Positions 22,217 to 23,171 of a stretch of 23,171 bases of DNA are shown here, in pieces. The notes under the pieces are model-generated. The model was not told the origin of the DNA and did no database searches. It worked only from the letters and a program-made list of their open reading frames with translations. The stretch lies in the NCBI GenBank assembly GCA_002383415.1, contig DFYU01000003.1:9805-32975 (forward strand), given 5' to 3'. Position 1 is the stretch's first letter. Each line of letters opens with the position of its first letter. This stretch comes from Geobacter sp. UBA4074 (GTDB taxonomy: Bacteria; Desulfobacterota; Desulfuromonadia; Geobacterales; Pseudopelobacteraceae). Position numbers and translations under genes: made by a program.

Positions 22217-23171
22217 ATGCCTAAGGGAGCCGGATGGCGCATCACCCTGATAATCGGCTTTATCGTCCTGTCCTGTGTCTACCTGGTGCCGACCTTGATG
22301 CCCCAGTTGCCTTCCTGGTGGAAGGGACTGTTGCCCAAGGACAAGATCAGCCTGGGCCTCGACCTGCAGGGGGGAACCCATCTCGTGATGGAGGTGGAGA
22401 CCCAGAAGGCGGTGGAGGGGACCCTGGACCTGGTGGCCACCGATCTGGAGGATACGCTGAGCGCCAAGAATCTGCGCTACAAGCGGATCAGCCGCACCGG
22501 TGCCGACAAGGTTTCCATCGTGTTGTACGAAAAGGAGACCGCTGCTGCGGTGCAGAAGCTGCTCAAGGACAAGTATCGTGACTATGAGCAGGTCTCCTCG
22601 GTGGAAGAGGGGGGCATGATCGGTCTCCAGCTGCGGATGAAGGATGAAGATATCCAGGACCGCAAGGACAAGGCTGTTGCCCAGGCCCTGGAGACGATCC
22701 GTAACCGGATTGACCAGTTCGGCGTCTCTGAGCCGGTTATTGCCCGCCAGGGGATCGATCAGATCGTGGTGCAGCTGCCCGGCATCAAGGACCCGCAGCG
22801 GGCCATCGACCTGATTGGCCGCACCGCCCGTCTGGAGTTCAAGATGGTCAAGGAGGGGGTTTCTCCCACCGGCGGTATGATCCCTGAGGATGCCGAGGTG
22901 CTGTATGAGCGGATCAGCGATCCGGTCACCGGCGCGGTCAGTGAGACCCCCTTCGTGGTGCAGAAAAAGGCCCTGATCACCGGCGACCTGCTGACCGATG
23001 CCCAGGTGCGGATCGATTCGCAGTTTAACCAGCCCTACGTCTCCATCGAGTTCAATTCGCTGGGTGGCCGCCTGTTTGATCAGGTGACCGCTGCCAACGT
23101 GGGCAAGCGCTTTGCTATTGTGCTGGACAGCAACGTCTATTCGGCCCCGGTGATCCGGGAACGGATCTCCG
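22217..23171 (+). CDS. secD: Protein translocase subunit SecD (3' end beyond window)
   Basis: SecD, with SecF, uses the proton motive force to help pull exported proteins through SecYEG. About 318 codons are visible and the frame is still open at the right edge. ATG 22217 follows AAAGGAG. Residues about 8-30 form the first membrane helix (LIIGFIVLSCVYLVPTLM). The periplasmic P1 region begins with the conserved SLGLDLQGGTHLVMEV and contains ALETIRNRIDQFGVSEPVI and QLPGIKDPQRAIDLIGRTA. The later part reads ALITGDLLTDAQV and VSIEFNSLGGRLFDQVT, all normal for SecD. The remaining membrane segments, and probably secF, lie beyond the window. Confidence 0.96.
   Translation, partial: MPKGAGWRITLIIGFIVLSCVYLVPTLMPQLPSWWKGLLPKDKISLGLDLQGGTHLVMEVETQKAVEGTLDLVATDLEDTLSAKNLRYKRISRTGADKVSIVLYEKETAAAVQKLLKDKYRDYEQVSSVEEGGMIGLQLRMKDEDIQDRKDKAVAQALETIRNRIDQFGVSEPVIARQGIDQIVVQLPGIKDPQRAIDLIGRTARLEFKMVKEGVSPTGGMIPEDAEVLYERISDPVTGAVSETPFVVQKKALITGDLLTDAQVRIDSQFNQPYVSIEFNSLGGRLFDQVTAANVGKRFAIVLDSNVYSAPVIRERIS

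Noticed and set aside
1..23171. tRNA, rRNA, riboswitch, CRISPR, insertion sequence, toxin-antitoxin or phage elements
   Set aside because: All gaps between genes are 131 nt or less; none showed a cloverleaf, repeat-spacer pattern, terminal inverted repeats or transposase-like frames on reading.

Overview
The window is a gene-dense stretch of moderately GC-rich bacterial chromosome that looks like Deltaproteobacteria (Desulfuromonadia), most probably a Geobacter / Trichlorobacter / Pelobacter propionicus-type organism. The order aroE-pilB-pilT-pilC-pilS-pilR is known from Geobacter. The NtrC-type PilR, the bioF-bioH-bioC set and spoIID-queA-tgt-yajC-secD are compatible with that lineage. This assignment is inferred from gene order and protein character, without any database search. 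No intergenic gap exceeds about 131 bp, and I see no tRNA, rRNA, CRISPR array, insertion sequence or phage gene.

Layout. (1) Positions 1-2697: the 3' part of a DUF2723 multi-spanning membrane protein (GT-C glycosyltransferase-like), then aroE (shikimate dehydrogenase). (2) 2766-9845: a type IV pilus operon, pilB, pilT, pilC, pilS, pilR, with a good sigma-70 promoter that overlaps the aroE stop codon. PilB starts with two copies of the MshEN c-di-GMP-binding motif. (3) 9919-13284: nucleotide-sugar genes rfbB, rfbD, a stand-alone cupin mannose-6-phosphate isomerase domain, and a mannose-1-phosphate guanylyltransferase, closed by a hairpin at about 13298-13316. (4) 13331-16165: a biotin operon, bioF-bioH-bioC, with a near-perfect BirA operator ending on the first base of the bioF start codon. 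(5) 16166-18476, minus strand: an ArsR-family regulator with its own promoter and an inverted-repeat operator, and upstream of it two oligopeptide/dipeptide ABC-transporter ATPases that lack permease genes here. (6) 18608 to the right edge: spoIID-like lytic transglycosylase, queA and tgt (queuosine tRNA modification), yajC and the start of secD (protein export).

How the parts work together. PilB and PilT are the extension and retraction motors on the PilC platform, and PilS/PilR is the two-component system that normally controls pilin transcription. The sugar genes would supply dTDP-rhamnose and GDP-mannose for surface glycans, although rfbA and rfbC are not present. BioC and BioH make the pimeloyl-ACP methyl ester and hydrolyse it to pimeloyl-ACP, which BioF converts to 7-keto-8-aminopelargonate; bioA, bioD and bioB must be elsewhere. 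QueA and Tgt modify tRNA, and YajC and SecD belong to the Sec translocon.

I see no clearly new multi-gene system. The most useful non-obvious signals are regulatory: the BirA operator on bioF, the ArsR operator on a regulator lacking the classical CxC metal site, a candidate leaderless mRNA for the OppD-type gene, tandem c-di-GMP motifs in PilB, the absence of pilA directly after pilR, and a drop in ATA (Ile) codon use that falls inside pilB.
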